Below, in pieces: positions 48,987 through 57,658 of a stretch of 64,000 bases of DNA. Both the position numbers and the translations under genes were made by a program. This DNA comes from Bradyrhizobium sp. Ai1a-2 (lineage in GTDB: Bacteria; Pseudomonadota; Alphaproteobacteria; Rhizobiales; Xanthobacteraceae): contig NZ_AUEZ01000004.1 in the NCBI RefSeq assembly GCF_000426245.1, positions 1 to 64,000 of the forward strand, given 5' to 3'. How positions within the stretch are numbered: the stretch's first letter is position 1; every line of letters begins with the position of its first letter. A model generated the notes under the pieces. It saw only the letters and a program-made list of their open reading frames with translations. It did no database searches and was not told the DNA's origin.

Positions 48987-49793
48987 ATGGCGAAGACACC
49001 GAAACCGTTCGAGACAGAAGCCGCTCTTTGTGCGCGGTTTCTCTCGGCATTGCCAGATGGGTGGACGGCCTATCCGGAGACGGCGGGATGGGACATATTG
49101 CTTGCGCGCAATGCTGATGGCTTCCAGATCGGCATCGAAGCCAAACTTCGGCTCAACACCGAGGTCATCTCGCAGGCGATTGAGGAATACGGAGCGTTCT
49201 CCGCCACCCGACCGGGCCCCGATTGCAGAGCTGTCTTGGTGCCGGCGTGCGAGCCTGGCGGCTTCGGTCGCATCTGCGAGTACATCGGCCTGACCATTAT
49301 CTATGTGAGGTCGGAAGCCGAGATCGAGCAGACGAGAAAGCGGCACTACTATAAGCCGAAAGTCTTTGAGCCCGGCCTGCCGGAGTTGCTTCACGGGCGC
49401 AACGAGCAAGAATGGTACGAGTGGGCGCCAGCGTCTCGCCATAAATTGCCAGACTACGTCCCCGACGTCGTCGCCGGTTCGCCGTCACCGATCCAGCTAA
49501 CGTCGTGGAAGATCGGCGCGATCAAGATCGCGATCATTCTGGAGAAGCGTGGCTTTCTGCTTCGCTCCGACTTCAAGCACATCAACATCGACCATCGCCG
49601 CTGGCTTCCGTCGGGTAACGGCTGGCTGGTGCTGGATAGAGGGGCGTATCGAGCCTCGATGGGCTTCCCAGACTTCAAGGCGCAACATCCTCGCGTTTAC
49701 GGTGAGATCGCCGCGGACTACGACAAATGGAAGCCCGCTGATCCCGTCGGTCCGTTGCTGCTTCCCGAGCCGAAGCAGGAGCCGTTGATATGA
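48987..49793 (+). CDS. PD-(D/E)XK nuclease-like protein
   Basis: A 268-residue protein. The N-terminal region has a PD-(D/E)XK core: WTAYPETAGWDILLARNADG, then FQIGIEAKLRLNTEV (Asp ... Glu-x-Lys) and later VLVPACEPGGFGRI. The C-terminal half includes a helix-turn-helix-like stretch (WKIGAIKIAIILEKRGFLLR) and SMGFPDFKAQHP. Possibly a homing-type or host-DNA-degrading nuclease. ATG 48987. Confidence 0.75.
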   Translation: MAKTPKPFETEAALCARFLSALPDGWTAYPETAGWDILLARNADGFQIGIEAKLRLNTEVISQAIEEYGAFSATRPGPDCRAVLVPACEPGGFGRICEYIGLTIIYVRSEAEIEQTRKRHYYKPKVFEPGLPELLHGRNEQEWYEWAPASRHKLPDYVPDVVAGSPSPIQLTSWKIGAIKIAIILEKRGFLLRSDFKHINIDHRRWLPSGNGWLVLDRGAYRASMGFPDFKAQHPRVYGEIAADYDKWKPADPVGPLLLPEPKQEPLI

Positions 49794-50146
49794 CCGATCG
49801 GATCGGCTGCTGCATCTCCGGTTGTGGTCGCACCTTCAAGCGAGAGCCGGGCGAATCCGAGACGACCGTCGTGATGTGCGGCAGGCATTGGCGCATGGGC
49901 GATGACGGCATGCGAAAGCGACACAAACAACTGCGGAAGCGGGTGCGTTGGTTCGAGCGAAAGTGGAAGACACGCCGGAACGCGATCGAGCGGGCGCCGA
50001 AGGTTTGGGCGAAGTTTCATCGTGCCTGGGAGAGGGCGTGCGCGGCCGATCATGCGCTGTGGCACCGCATCAAGGAAGACGTCACGATTAAGGTCGCCTT
50101 CGGCGCCGAGGATGCGCCGCGTCGGCGCAGGAAGGAATTGGCGTGA
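49790..50146 (+). CDS. small zinc-ribbon phage protein
   Basis: A 118-residue protein whose N-terminus holds CCISGCGRTF and VVMCGRHWRM, a Cys/His zinc site, followed by a very basic helix (RKRHKQLRKRVRWFERKW). Such proteins are common in rhizobial prophages. It overlaps both neighbours and directly precedes the DpdA-like gene. Confidence 0.75.
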   Translation: MTDRIGCCISGCGRTFKREPGESETTVVMCGRHWRMGDDGMRKRHKQLRKRVRWFERKWKTRRNAIERAPKVWAKFHRAWERACAADHALWHRIKEDVTIKVAFGAEDAPRRRRKELA

Positions 50147-50826
50147 CGATTCACTACCACGGCACGCCGCTGTCTCCGCGCTCCGAGCTCATGAAGATGG
50201 CTGGGAAATGCTTCTGCGTCCCGTTCTCGGATGCGCGGGATGCGGAGACATGCGTTTCGCTCGGTCAGTCCGTGATGTTCGACAACGGCAAGTTCGCGGC
50301 CCACACCCGAGGAGCTGTCATCGACACCGCGAAGCTTTACGCCTGGCTTGAACGCTTTCTGGCTCACCCCCATTGGGCAGTTGTAGAGGATGAGATTGAC
50401 GGAACAGTCGAACAGCAGCGAGCGATGACCGCGCGCTGGCCTTTTCCTCGGGCGTTGTCGGCGCCGGTTTGGCATATGGCGCTCCCGATTGATTATCTGC
50501 TTGAACTCGCAGACGAATGGCCGCGCGTCTGCTTCGGCTCGACAATGCAGTATTGGCAGGTCGGCTCCGGCGCGTGGTGCCGGCGCGCCGACGAGGCATT
50601 CAACGCTTTGGCGAAGCGCCACCGTTACCTGCCTTGGATTCACATGCTGCGAGGGATGTCGCTCGCCGGCGATCGCTGGCCATTTGCGTCGGTGGACTCG
50701 GTCAACGTCGCTCGCAACTTCAAGGATTTCAACCTGGACCCTGAGCGCATGGCGCGGCGCCTCGACGCCGTCCAGTGCAATGGCGTTTGGATCGTTCAAC
50801 CCGAGCAACAGGATATGTTCACATGA
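50143..50826 (+). CDS. dpdA: DpdA-like DNA transglycosylase (TGT superfamily)
   Basis: A 227-residue protein that I place in the phage DpdA group of tRNA-guanine transglycosylase relatives. Markers are GQSVMFDNGKFAAHTRG, WAVVEDEIDGTVEQ, PVWHMALPIDYLLELADEWP, VCFGSTMQYWQVGS and HMLRGMSLAGDRWPFASVDS; the last mirrors the PFxSVDS end of TGT barrels. DpdA exchanges guanine in DNA for a 7-deazaguanine such as preQ0. The queD gene follows with an ATGA overlap, which strongly supports the pathway. GTG 50143 start. Confidence 0.75.
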   Translation: MTIHYHGTPLSPRSELMKMAGKCFCVPFSDARDAETCVSLGQSVMFDNGKFAAHTRGAVIDTAKLYAWLERFLAHPHWAVVEDEIDGTVEQQRAMTARWPFPRALSAPVWHMALPIDYLLELADEWPRVCFGSTMQYWQVGSGAWCRRADEAFNALAKRHRYLPWIHMLRGMSLAGDRWPFASVDSVNVARNFKDFNLDPERMARRLDAVQCNGVWIVQPEQQDMFT

Positions 50827-51200
50827 TGCCACAAACCATGAAGATCGCCGCCACGTACGGTTTCGAAGCGGCCCACCGGCTGCCTTTGCTGCCGAAGGAA
50901 CATAAGTGCCACAACCTCCACGGCCACAACTATCGCATCGAGGTCGTGGTTGAAGGGCCGGTAGACGAGCGTGGCTTCGTAATGGACTACGCCGAGCTCG
51001 ATGGGATCGTAAAGCCGGTCGTCGATTTGCTGGACCACAAGTACCTGAATGACATTCCGGGTCTTGAAAATCCAACCAGCGAGGTGCTGGCCATCTGGTT
51101 AAAGACGCGAATCTGTCGGGAGTTTGAGACAAATGGCGTAGTCAACAAGAATCTGACCATCCGGATTTTCGAAACGCCGAGGTATTGGGTCGAGGCCTGA
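50823..51200 (+). CDS. queD: 6-carboxytetrahydropterin synthase QueD
   Basis: A 125-residue QueD of normal length. Zinc ligands and catalytic residues are intact: FEAAHRLP (first His), CHNLHGHNY (catalytic Cys plus two His) and MDYAELDGIVKPVVDLLDHK; the family ending with Glu in IRIFETPRYW is present. It makes 6-carboxytetrahydropterin, the second step from GTP to preQ0. FolE, QueE and QueC are not in the window and may come from the host. It overlaps the DpdA-like gene and the primase gene. Confidence 0.93.
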   Translation: MMPQTMKIAATYGFEAAHRLPLLPKEHKCHNLHGHNYRIEVVVEGPVDERGFVMDYAELDGIVKPVVDLLDHKYLNDIPGLENPTSEVLAIWLKTRICREFETNGVVNKNLTIRIFETPRYWVEA

Positions 51201-52312
51201 TGACGCGCAACGACACCGCCGAGATCAAGAAGCGGCTCAACGAGAAACTGGAAGAAGTCTTGAAGCACTTCTGGCCTGGCTTCGTCACGCGCGGGAAGAT
51301 GGCGTATTGCGCGCCGGCATCAAAGGCCGATCTCGGCTCTTTCATGGTTTACCTCGCTCGAGTCGGTAAGCACGACCGGGGAAGCTGGATCCGCTATTCG
51401 GCTGGTATCGGTGGAGACGAGATCAACCTCTTTGCATATGGTCTGACGGGCAATCATCGCGCGACATCGGAGGACGTCTTTGACCGCGCGCGCGAATTTG
51501 TTGGTCTTGAGCGCGGGCGAGAGGAGACACCGGAGGAGCGCAAGAAGCGGGAGGACCGTGCTGCTGAGGCCGCCGCGAAGCGGGCCGACGATGATCGCCG
51601 CGCGCAGGAGCAGGACCGCGCCAGGACCACTACTGCAGGCGGCATCTGGGTGGAGTGCGTCGCGATCACCGGTACGTTGGCAGAGGCCTATCTCGTCGAC
51701 GCCCGTGGAATCCCCGTTCCGCCGCGCGGCTGGTACGACTGCCTTCGCTTCCACCCGCGACTTCTGCTTCAGCCTGACGAACCGCCATCGCAATTCAACC
51801 AGGCATTTCCTTGCTTGGTTTGCCGAGTCGACGACGTCTTCGGTGATCTGACGGCGATCTGGCGCATCTATCTCGACCCGAAGAAGCCGGCCAAGGCCTC
51901 AATACGCGAGGCGAAGATGGGGTTCGGGCCAGCTGCCGGCGGAGCGATCAGGCTCGGCGGCCTTGCCGAACATATCGGCGCTGCCGAAGGTACGGAGTCC
52001 GCTCTCGGGGCAAACGCGCTGATCAAATATCGGTACCCGGTGTGGGCGATGATGTCGACGAGCGGTCTAATCGGCTTCGAGGTGCCGATGGAGGTCGACT
52101 GGATCACTGGATTCCCGGACGGGGACAAGCCCTGGAAGAAGGAAGGGAACGACATCGTCCTCGCCGAGCCGGCGGGACGCGCGGCTATGCGACGGCTAGG
52201 CGAGCGGGTGCGCGCACTCGACAAGCGGTTTGATTGCCAACCGGAGCCGCCAATCCGGACAGACTATCTCGACCTTTATGCTGGACGCCGAAGGCTGATC
52301 GAATGCAGTTGA
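51200..52312 (+). CDS. phage DNA primase (Toprim domain)
   Basis: A 370-residue primase-like protein. The N-terminal 110 residues include a zinc-free DUF7146-like module (GSWIRYSAGIGGDEINLFAY). A charged helix (EETPEERKKREDRAAEAAAK) links to the catalytic part with GFGPAAGGAIRLGG and a Toprim segment HIGAAEGTESALGANALIKY then WAMMSTSGLIGFEVP. It would prime phage replication with the DnaB helicase encoded at 54263. Start ATG 51200 shares a base with the queD stop. Confidence 0.82.
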   Translation: MTRNDTAEIKKRLNEKLEEVLKHFWPGFVTRGKMAYCAPASKADLGSFMVYLARVGKHDRGSWIRYSAGIGGDEINLFAYGLTGNHRATSEDVFDRAREFVGLERGREETPEERKKREDRAAEAAAKRADDDRRAQEQDRARTTTAGGIWVECVAITGTLAEAYLVDARGIPVPPRGWYDCLRFHPRLLLQPDEPPSQFNQAFPCLVCRVDDVFGDLTAIWRIYLDPKKPAKASIREAKMGFGPAAGGAIRLGGLAEHIGAAEGTESALGANALIKYRYPVWAMMSTSGLIGFEVPMEVDWITGFPDGDKPWKKEGNDIVLAEPAGRAAMRRLGERVRALDKRFDCQPEPPIRTDYLDLYAGRRRLIECS

Positions 52313-52953
52313 TCACGCGAAAGGAGGCGGCGCAGGCGAACCTCAAACGCTTCTTTACCGGGAAACCTTGTCGCAATGGGCACGTTGCCGAGCGATTTGT
52401 CTCATGCAGCAAATGCGTCGCCTGCGGCACTGATCAGAATCGCCGCAACGTGCAGTATCGAAAGGACCGATACGCGCGGCTGCGCGATACGCTGATCGTC
52501 AACAGCCGAGCTTATTACGCGGCCAACGCTGAGCGCCTTCGGGCGTATCGCCGGGACTATTTCACAAGGAACAAGGAAGCCTGCTATCGCTCAGCGATCG
52601 ATTGGCGCGCCCGTAACCGGCGTCGTCTCCGTCAATACTACCGCGAATACAAGCGGAACCATCCGCTCCACACCAGGACGGTTTGGCACAACCGACGCGC
52701 CAGAAAGGTCGGCAATGGTGGCACGCACACCAATGCCGACATCCTGCTGATAGTACGAGAGCAGAAAAACAAGTGCGCCTACTGCCGGCGTGCGCTGACA
52801 GGACTGCGCTGGCATCGCGATCATATCATCCCGCTCGCGTTGGGCGGGACAAACGATCGGATAAATATTCAGGTGCTTTGCCCGCCGTGCAATTGGCGGA
52901 AGGGGGCAAAAGACCCGATCGAATTTGCTCAATCCATGGGGCTCTTGCTTTGA
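52303..52953 (+). CDS. HNH endonuclease with N-terminal zinc module
   Basis: A 216-residue protein. The N-terminus has CRNGHVAERFVSCSKCVACG, then a basic Tyr/Arg-rich spacer. The C-terminal HNH domain is complete: CAYCRRALTGLRWHRDHIIP, LALGGTNDRINIQVLC and PPCNWRKG (two CxxC knuckles plus DHIIP and N). Probably a free-standing homing endonuclease. It sits between primase and methyltransferase with overlaps on both sides. Confidence 0.88.
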   Translation: MQLITRKEAAQANLKRFFTGKPCRNGHVAERFVSCSKCVACGTDQNRRNVQYRKDRYARLRDTLIVNSRAYYAANAERLRAYRRDYFTRNKEACYRSAIDWRARNRRRLRQYYREYKRNHPLHTRTVWHNRRARKVGNGGTHTNADILLIVREQKNKCAYCRRALTGLRWHRDHIIPLALGGTNDRINIQVLCPPCNWRKGAKDPIEFAQSMGLLL

Positions 52954-54266
52954 CAGTTCGGATTATCAATGGGGACAGCAGGTCGGTGGTGCGCGGTCTT
53001 GAGCCAGGCTCGATCCATGCCTGCGTTTGCTCGCCGCCGTATTTTCGGCTTCGCGACTACCAAATGCCCGGACAGATCGGGCTCGAGTCATCGCCCGAGG
53101 CCTACGTCTCCGAGCTCGTCTCGCTCTTCCGCGACGTCCGCCGCGCGCTGCGCGACGACGGCTCGCTCTGGATAAACATCGGCGATTGCTATGCTGGCTC
53201 CGGACGCGGCGGCAATCCCGCAGCCGGCTCGTCGACGCTGCTCGGCACGCTCCAATCACAAGAGGCCTCCATGATCGTGCGCGAGCGCTGGGAGATCGGT
53301 GCCAGCTCGAGGAAGGCGGCCAACACGGAGCGGGGCAGCCGCTTGCCGGCCGGCCTTCAGGAGAGGGCGCGCCAGAATAGTGCGATCGGTCGGGCCTGGG
53401 AGCCGCCGCCCGCTGGGCTCAAGCAGAAGGATCTCATCGGCATTCCATGGATGTTGGCATTTGCGCTGCGCGCCGACGGCTGGTGGCTGCGCAAGGACAA
53501 TATCTGGGCCAAGCCGAACGGGATGCCGGAGTCTACCCGCGATCGGTCGACCAGCGCCCACGAATACGTTTTTCACCTAACGAAGTCGGAACAATACTAC
53601 TACGGCTATGAGGACGTGAGGCTGCCGCCCGCGCCGGAGTCAGTCTCCCGGCTAGCGCGCGCGATGCGCGGCCGCCTTGAAGAAGGCGGTCTCGTGGTCA
53701 GCGGCGGCGGGTACGCGCCGGCTGGACAGCCACCGCACACCGGCGCCCGGCGGCGCGATCGCCAGCGGGGACACAGCCGACGTCATGCGGGATTCAATGA
53801 CCGCTGGGATGGAATGTCGGTGGCGGAACAGCGGGCGAAGGGCGCCGCGCTGCGCTCGGTCTGGTGGGTGGCGCCGGGCGGCTTCAATGACGAATTCTGC
53901 ACGAAGTGCCGAGCGTTCTACCCGAGCGCGGAGGTAGGCGACCTAAGAACCGAGAAGGTTGAGCGCGACGGCCGGAAACTGACGCTGCGGTACTGCCGAT
54001 GCGGGGCGTGCGATAGCTGGCTGAACCATTTCGCCGTGATGCCGCCGGAGGTCGCGGCGACGTGCATCCTGGCTGGCGTCCCGGAAGGAGGCTCGGTCTT
54101 GGATCCGTTCGCCGGCGCCGGCACCACCGGCCTGGTGGCCGACCAGCTTCAGCGTAACGCTGTTCTTATCGAACTGAACGGAGACTACGCAGAGATGGCA
54201 GCGCGCCGATTCGGCGCGCTGCATCCGATGCTGACGAAGGTTGAGCTCGAGCGAGCACCAGCATGA
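52950..54266 (+). CDS. beta-class DNA methyltransferase (N4/N6)
   Basis: A 438-residue methyltransferase from TTG 52950 (TTGA overlap). Motif IV is CVCSPPYFRLRDYQ near residue 22 and motif I comes late, SVLDPFAGAGTTGLVADQLQ (about 378), which is the beta order also used by CcrM. SPPY is typical of cytosine-N4 or adenine-N6 enzymes. An insertion between them (about 310-350) has FCTKCRAFYP and YCRCGACDSW, a four-Cys zinc site. The target site cannot be told from sequence. Confidence 0.88.
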   Translation: MTVRIINGDSRSVVRGLEPGSIHACVCSPPYFRLRDYQMPGQIGLESSPEAYVSELVSLFRDVRRALRDDGSLWINIGDCYAGSGRGGNPAAGSSTLLGTLQSQEASMIVRERWEIGASSRKAANTERGSRLPAGLQERARQNSAIGRAWEPPPAGLKQKDLIGIPWMLAFALRADGWWLRKDNIWAKPNGMPESTRDRSTSAHEYVFHLTKSEQYYYGYEDVRLPPAPESVSRLARAMRGRLEEGGLVVSGGGYAPAGQPPHTGARRRDRQRGHSRRHAGFNDRWDGMSVAEQRAKGAALRSVWWVAPGGFNDEFCTKCRAFYPSAEVGDLRTEKVERDGRKLTLRYCRCGACDSWLNHFAVMPPEVAATCILAGVPEGGSVLDPFAGAGTTGLVADQLQRNAVLIELNGDYAEMAARRFGALHPMLTKVELERAPA

Positions 54267-55690
54267 GCAAGAAGCCTGCAGCACACGCTAATAGGCCGAC
54301 CCAAAACATCCGGGCCGAGGAAGCCGTCATCGGAAAAATTTTGGGGTCGGCCGAGACTTTTTGGGCGGTCTCAGACCGGCTGACCGGGGATCAGTTCTCG
54401 GTGCCGCACCACCGCGCCATCTTCAAGGCAGTCCAGGAGTGCTGCGAGCAGGGACCGGGCCCGAGCCTATCGCTGCTCGAGGCAAAACTGCCGACGGAAT
54501 TCGAGGGTGAGGGCGCCGTCGAGGCGGTTCTCCAGATCCTGATCGAGAAGGCCTCGGACGTCACCAACGCACTCGATTTCGTCGACGACATCATCCTGGC
54601 ATGGCGGGAGCGGGCACGTATCGAACTGGGGAAGGTGGCCACCGCCGCCGGCAAGACCTTCGATGACACCCGCGAAGATATCGACGCGTTGCTGCGTGTA
54701 GTCGACGACCACGACCGAGTTCGGCATGCCGTCCGGGTTGGCGATGCCGCGCGGGCCGCCACCGAGAAGGCCGCAGAAGCCTTCCAACACAAGGGGCGGC
54801 GCGCCGTCGGCGTCCTGACCAGGATCGAAGAGATTGACCTTGCGATCGGACCCCAGATCGGCGGTACCGCCATCACGCTCGCCGGCGCGTCCGGTCATGG
54901 CAAGTCGGGCTTGCTGGCGCAGATATTCCGGAACGGTGCTGCGGCATCGCTTGACCCGTCGAGCGTATTCCCGTCGCTGCTGATCAGCATGGAGATGTCG
55001 CAGATCCAGAATGCTTACCGAAACCTGGCATCAATGACTGGGATCTCGGTGAGGAAGCAGATCAGCGGCGACTTCAACCAGAAGGAATTCATGGACCTGC
55101 AGTCCGCAAAGACATCTCTGGATGCTATGCCGATCTACGTCCAGGACCGCGGGCGCCTGACGATCGACGAGATCGAGAAGGAAATTCGCATCGCTGTCCG
55201 CCGTTACGGGATCAAGCAAGCCGGGATCGACAACCTCAAACTGATCAGGCCATCTCGCGACAATTGGAGCCTGGTGCAGACGATCGAGGAGGCGACGGCA
55301 CGCACCAAAGCGTTGGCGAAGGAACTCGATATCGTGATCTGGCAATTGGCGCAACTCACGCGCGATGGCCAGAAGACCGGAAACTGGCGATTCCGCGCCG
55401 CCGACATCTACGGCGGCGGTCTCGTCGTCGAGAACAGCGATCTCGTCCTTGGCGTCGCGGTCCCCATCGTGTGGCTGCGCGAAAACAAGCCGGAGCCGCC
55501 ATCTGAAGCGAACCCGCGTGGGCGCGAAGTCTTTGACAAATGGCTCAAGGACATGGAGGTGTTGAAGCACAAGGCTGAATTCGCCGCCTTCAAGGTGCGC
55601 GACGGCCGCGGCGAGACCTGGAAGGAAATGGACTTCGACGGACCGCGGATGCTGTTCGGTGGTATAGATCGAGAGCCAATTCCGTTTTGA
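54263..55690 (+). CDS. dnaB: replicative DNA helicase (DnaB family)
   Basis: A 475-residue DnaB-like helicase. The N-terminal domain starts RAEEAVIGKILGSAETFWAV; the RecA-like motor has Walker A AGASGHGKSGLL (about 210), the H1a-like SLLISMEMSQIQ and Walker B-like IKQAGIDNLKLIRPS, and late VIWQLAQLTRDGQK with GGGLVVENSDLVLGV. It unwinds DNA at the phage fork, probably loaded at the iteron origin by the O-like protein. ATGA overlap with the methyltransferase gene. Downstream 55691-55903 has no gene. Confidence 0.92.
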   Translation: MSKKPAAHANRPTQNIRAEEAVIGKILGSAETFWAVSDRLTGDQFSVPHHRAIFKAVQECCEQGPGPSLSLLEAKLPTEFEGEGAVEAVLQILIEKASDVTNALDFVDDIILAWRERARIELGKVATAAGKTFDDTREDIDALLRVVDDHDRVRHAVRVGDAARAATEKAAEAFQHKGRRAVGVLTRIEEIDLAIGPQIGGTAITLAGASGHGKSGLLAQIFRNGAAASLDPSSVFPSLLISMEMSQIQNAYRNLASMTGISVRKQISGDFNQKEFMDLQSAKTSLDAMPIYVQDRGRLTIDEIEKEIRIAVRRYGIKQAGIDNLKLIRPSRDNWSLVQTIEEATARTKALAKELDIVIWQLAQLTRDGQKTGNWRFRAADIYGGGLVVENSDLVLGVAVPIVWLRENKPEPPSEANPRGREVFDKWLKDMEVLKHKAEFAAFKVRDGRGETWKEMDFDGPRMLFGGIDREPIPF

Positions 55691-55736
55691 CCAAAGAACT
55701 GGTCCGACGCAGTCGTGACAGTGCCCAGCCGGGCGG

Positions 55737-55764
55737 CTGTAAGATCCGGTGCTTGGAGTATAAT
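55737..55764 (+). promoter_or_regulatory. possible promoter of the membrane moron gene
   Basis: A perfect TATAAT at 55759-55764 lies 16 bases after CTGTAA (3 of 6 matches to a -35). The transcript would have a leader of about 135 bases before ATG 55904. A weak hairpin CAGCC/GGCTG (55726-55739) just before it could help separate the gene from the helicase operon. Confidence 0.4.
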
Positions 55765-55903
55765 TTCTCCTTAAAGATCACTCGACGCGGATTGAAAAAG
55801 GTTGACTCGCTCAAGGTTCGCAGCATGTGAAGTGGACCACACTTATTTGTAGGCCACGGCAGTAAATTGATGCCCGATCCATTCCCCGGGGAGGGCTACG
55901 AAC

Positions 55904-57475
55904 ATGCAAAGCGCGGCGTGTTTGAAAAGGATACATCCTTGGCAGAAGTGCGCTGCGCTTCTTGCGTTCGCCGGCTGGTGCGGTGGCTGCTTGATCGCAG
56001 CACCTAGCGTCTGTGTCGCCCAGAGCGGCAGCGAACCTGAGTCTCCCCTCAACGACACGCGATCGATGACTCCCGTCGTAATCGTCGCCGCAAGAGAATG
56101 TAGGTCCTTTGCCCGCGAGCGCCCAAATTGGTCCGCTCCCGAGCAATGGGCGTGGGCAAAAATCTGCGATCATCTCAACATCGATTTTGACGAATTGGAA
56201 GCGAATCGCACCGTCGATAGGCTGACGAATGCCGCCGCCGATAAGCTGACAGCGCAGAGGCAGGATCTCTACGAACGGACTGTTGACGAGATTAGAACGA
56301 GGAACCAACATGATCCCGAACGGCTAGCCGGCGATTTCTCGCGGCGGCTTAGGTACGAGTTTTTTGCGGAGATTTTCGGCGCCGCGGAACTAAGGAATTT
56401 TACCTGGAACGCGCCACTCGTATTTTCAGGGTTCAACACCGACCGTCTTATCATCGACACCGCAGCCCTGAAATCGTTAGACATACGAAATGCACACATC
56501 GGACATTTTTCAATCCAGAACTCGACGATTGACGGTGGTCTCAGATTGGAGAACGTGCGCTTGGCCAGCGCCAAAGTACACTTGGTTACGGCCAAGCACC
56601 TCCTGCTGAACAATGTATCAGTTGCTGCGAGCAATTTCGGACCCGTCCGTCGCGACGACGGTCGGCCGCCCTTCAGGCCAGCGGAGCGAAATGGAGAACT
56701 GAAGATCAATACAGCATCGATCGCGGATAGGCTTTCGATCATACAGGGGGACTTCGACTCCATCGACCTGAACTTCGTTAAAGTTGACGATCTTTTCATC
56801 GATAGTCCGGCTTGGAACCTCTGCGGGCAATCCGATAAACCAGAGCTGAGCATTCGCGAGTCGCTGCACAAAGGGCGCTTCACGCTCATGCTCGACCCCG
56901 GCGGAAGGTGCTTGCCTCGGCGCATCAAAGTCGACCAGTCTATTTTTGCCAATACTTATCTCGGCCCAGACCCGCTACCGGTCATCCGCGCCATGGAGAT
57001 GGGTGAGATGATGTCCCGCAGCGGTCCAGAATTAGCCTATGCGCTGATCGCTAAGTCCTATGCAGACCGAGGTCAAACCGCCATTTCCGACCGCGTCCTG
57101 ATTGCGAAGAATAACCAAGACTGGCACTTGGCGAAGCCCCTGACACTGGATTTTATCGGCCTCACCTTCACATGGCTTGTAGCCGACTACGGCTTCCATC
57201 CTGAATGGGGGCTGGTGTGGATCGCCGGGTTCGTAGTGCTTGGCTGGATTATTTTCAGGCGCGCCTCCGGTCGTTTGGCAGCAGGCTCGTATAGGCCGAG
57301 AAGCACCTTGCTCTTGGCATTGGATTCAGTGATCCCGGGAATCCAATTGGACAAGAATCACCAGGAGGTGCGTTACGATGGATGGCCACAGATCATGCTC
57401 TATCTGCTCCGAGTCCTCGGCGCCGTGCTGGTCTTCGTTGCCTTGAGCTATCTGCAGAAGAGGCTGTTCGGCTGA
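55904..57475 (+). CDS. envelope protein, probable lysogenic-conversion (moron) gene
   Basis: A 523-residue protein with an N-terminal signal-like segment (CAALLAFAGWCGGCLIAAPS), a long extracytoplasmic part with beta-helix-like steps (FNTDRLIIDTAALKSLDIRN, IQNSTIDGGLRLENVRL) and two C-terminal membrane helices (LVWIAGFVVLGWIIF and LYLLRVLGAVLVFVALSYL). The C-terminal WHLAKPLTLDFIGLTFTWLV and YDGWPQIMLY features occur in pentapeptide-like envelope proteins. It has gene-free DNA on both sides and a likely own promoter, as morons do. It could act in surface change or superinfection exclusion. Confidence 0.7.
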   Translation: MQSAACLKRIHPWQKCAALLAFAGWCGGCLIAAPSVCVAQSGSEPESPLNDTRSMTPVVIVAARECRSFARERPNWSAPEQWAWAKICDHLNIDFDELEANRTVDRLTNAAADKLTAQRQDLYERTVDEIRTRNQHDPERLAGDFSRRLRYEFFAEIFGAAELRNFTWNAPLVFSGFNTDRLIIDTAALKSLDIRNAHIGHFSIQNSTIDGGLRLENVRLASAKVHLVTAKHLLLNNVSVAASNFGPVRRDDGRPPFRPAERNGELKINTASIADRLSIIQGDFDSIDLNFVKVDDLFIDSPAWNLCGQSDKPELSIRESLHKGRFTLMLDPGGRCLPRRIKVDQSIFANTYLGPDPLPVIRAMEMGEMMSRSGPELAYALIAKSYADRGQTAISDRVLIAKNNQDWHLAKPLTLDFIGLTFTWLVADYGFHPEWGLVWIAGFVVLGWIIFRRASGRLAAGSYRPRSTLLLALDSVIPGIQLDKNHQEVRYDGWPQIMLYLLRVLGAVLVFVALSYLQKRLFG

Positions 57476-57658
57476 GCATCCCGCGGTTGCGGTTGGTGCA
57501 AGATGAGCCCAACGAAGCTATTGTTGCCGTCAAAGGTCCGAGTTTGGACGGCGAATTGTTGCACCGTTGATAGGACTGCCATTTTCAGCTTGCATTCGTA
57601 GACAAATCACCTAGCGATTTTCTATTCGTGATTCGAGACAAGGATCTCGAGGCACGGA

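Noticed and set aside
50780..50830. preQ1 riboswitch upstream of queD
   Set aside because: queD overlaps the DpdA-like gene, leaving no leader in which a riboswitch aptamer could fold.
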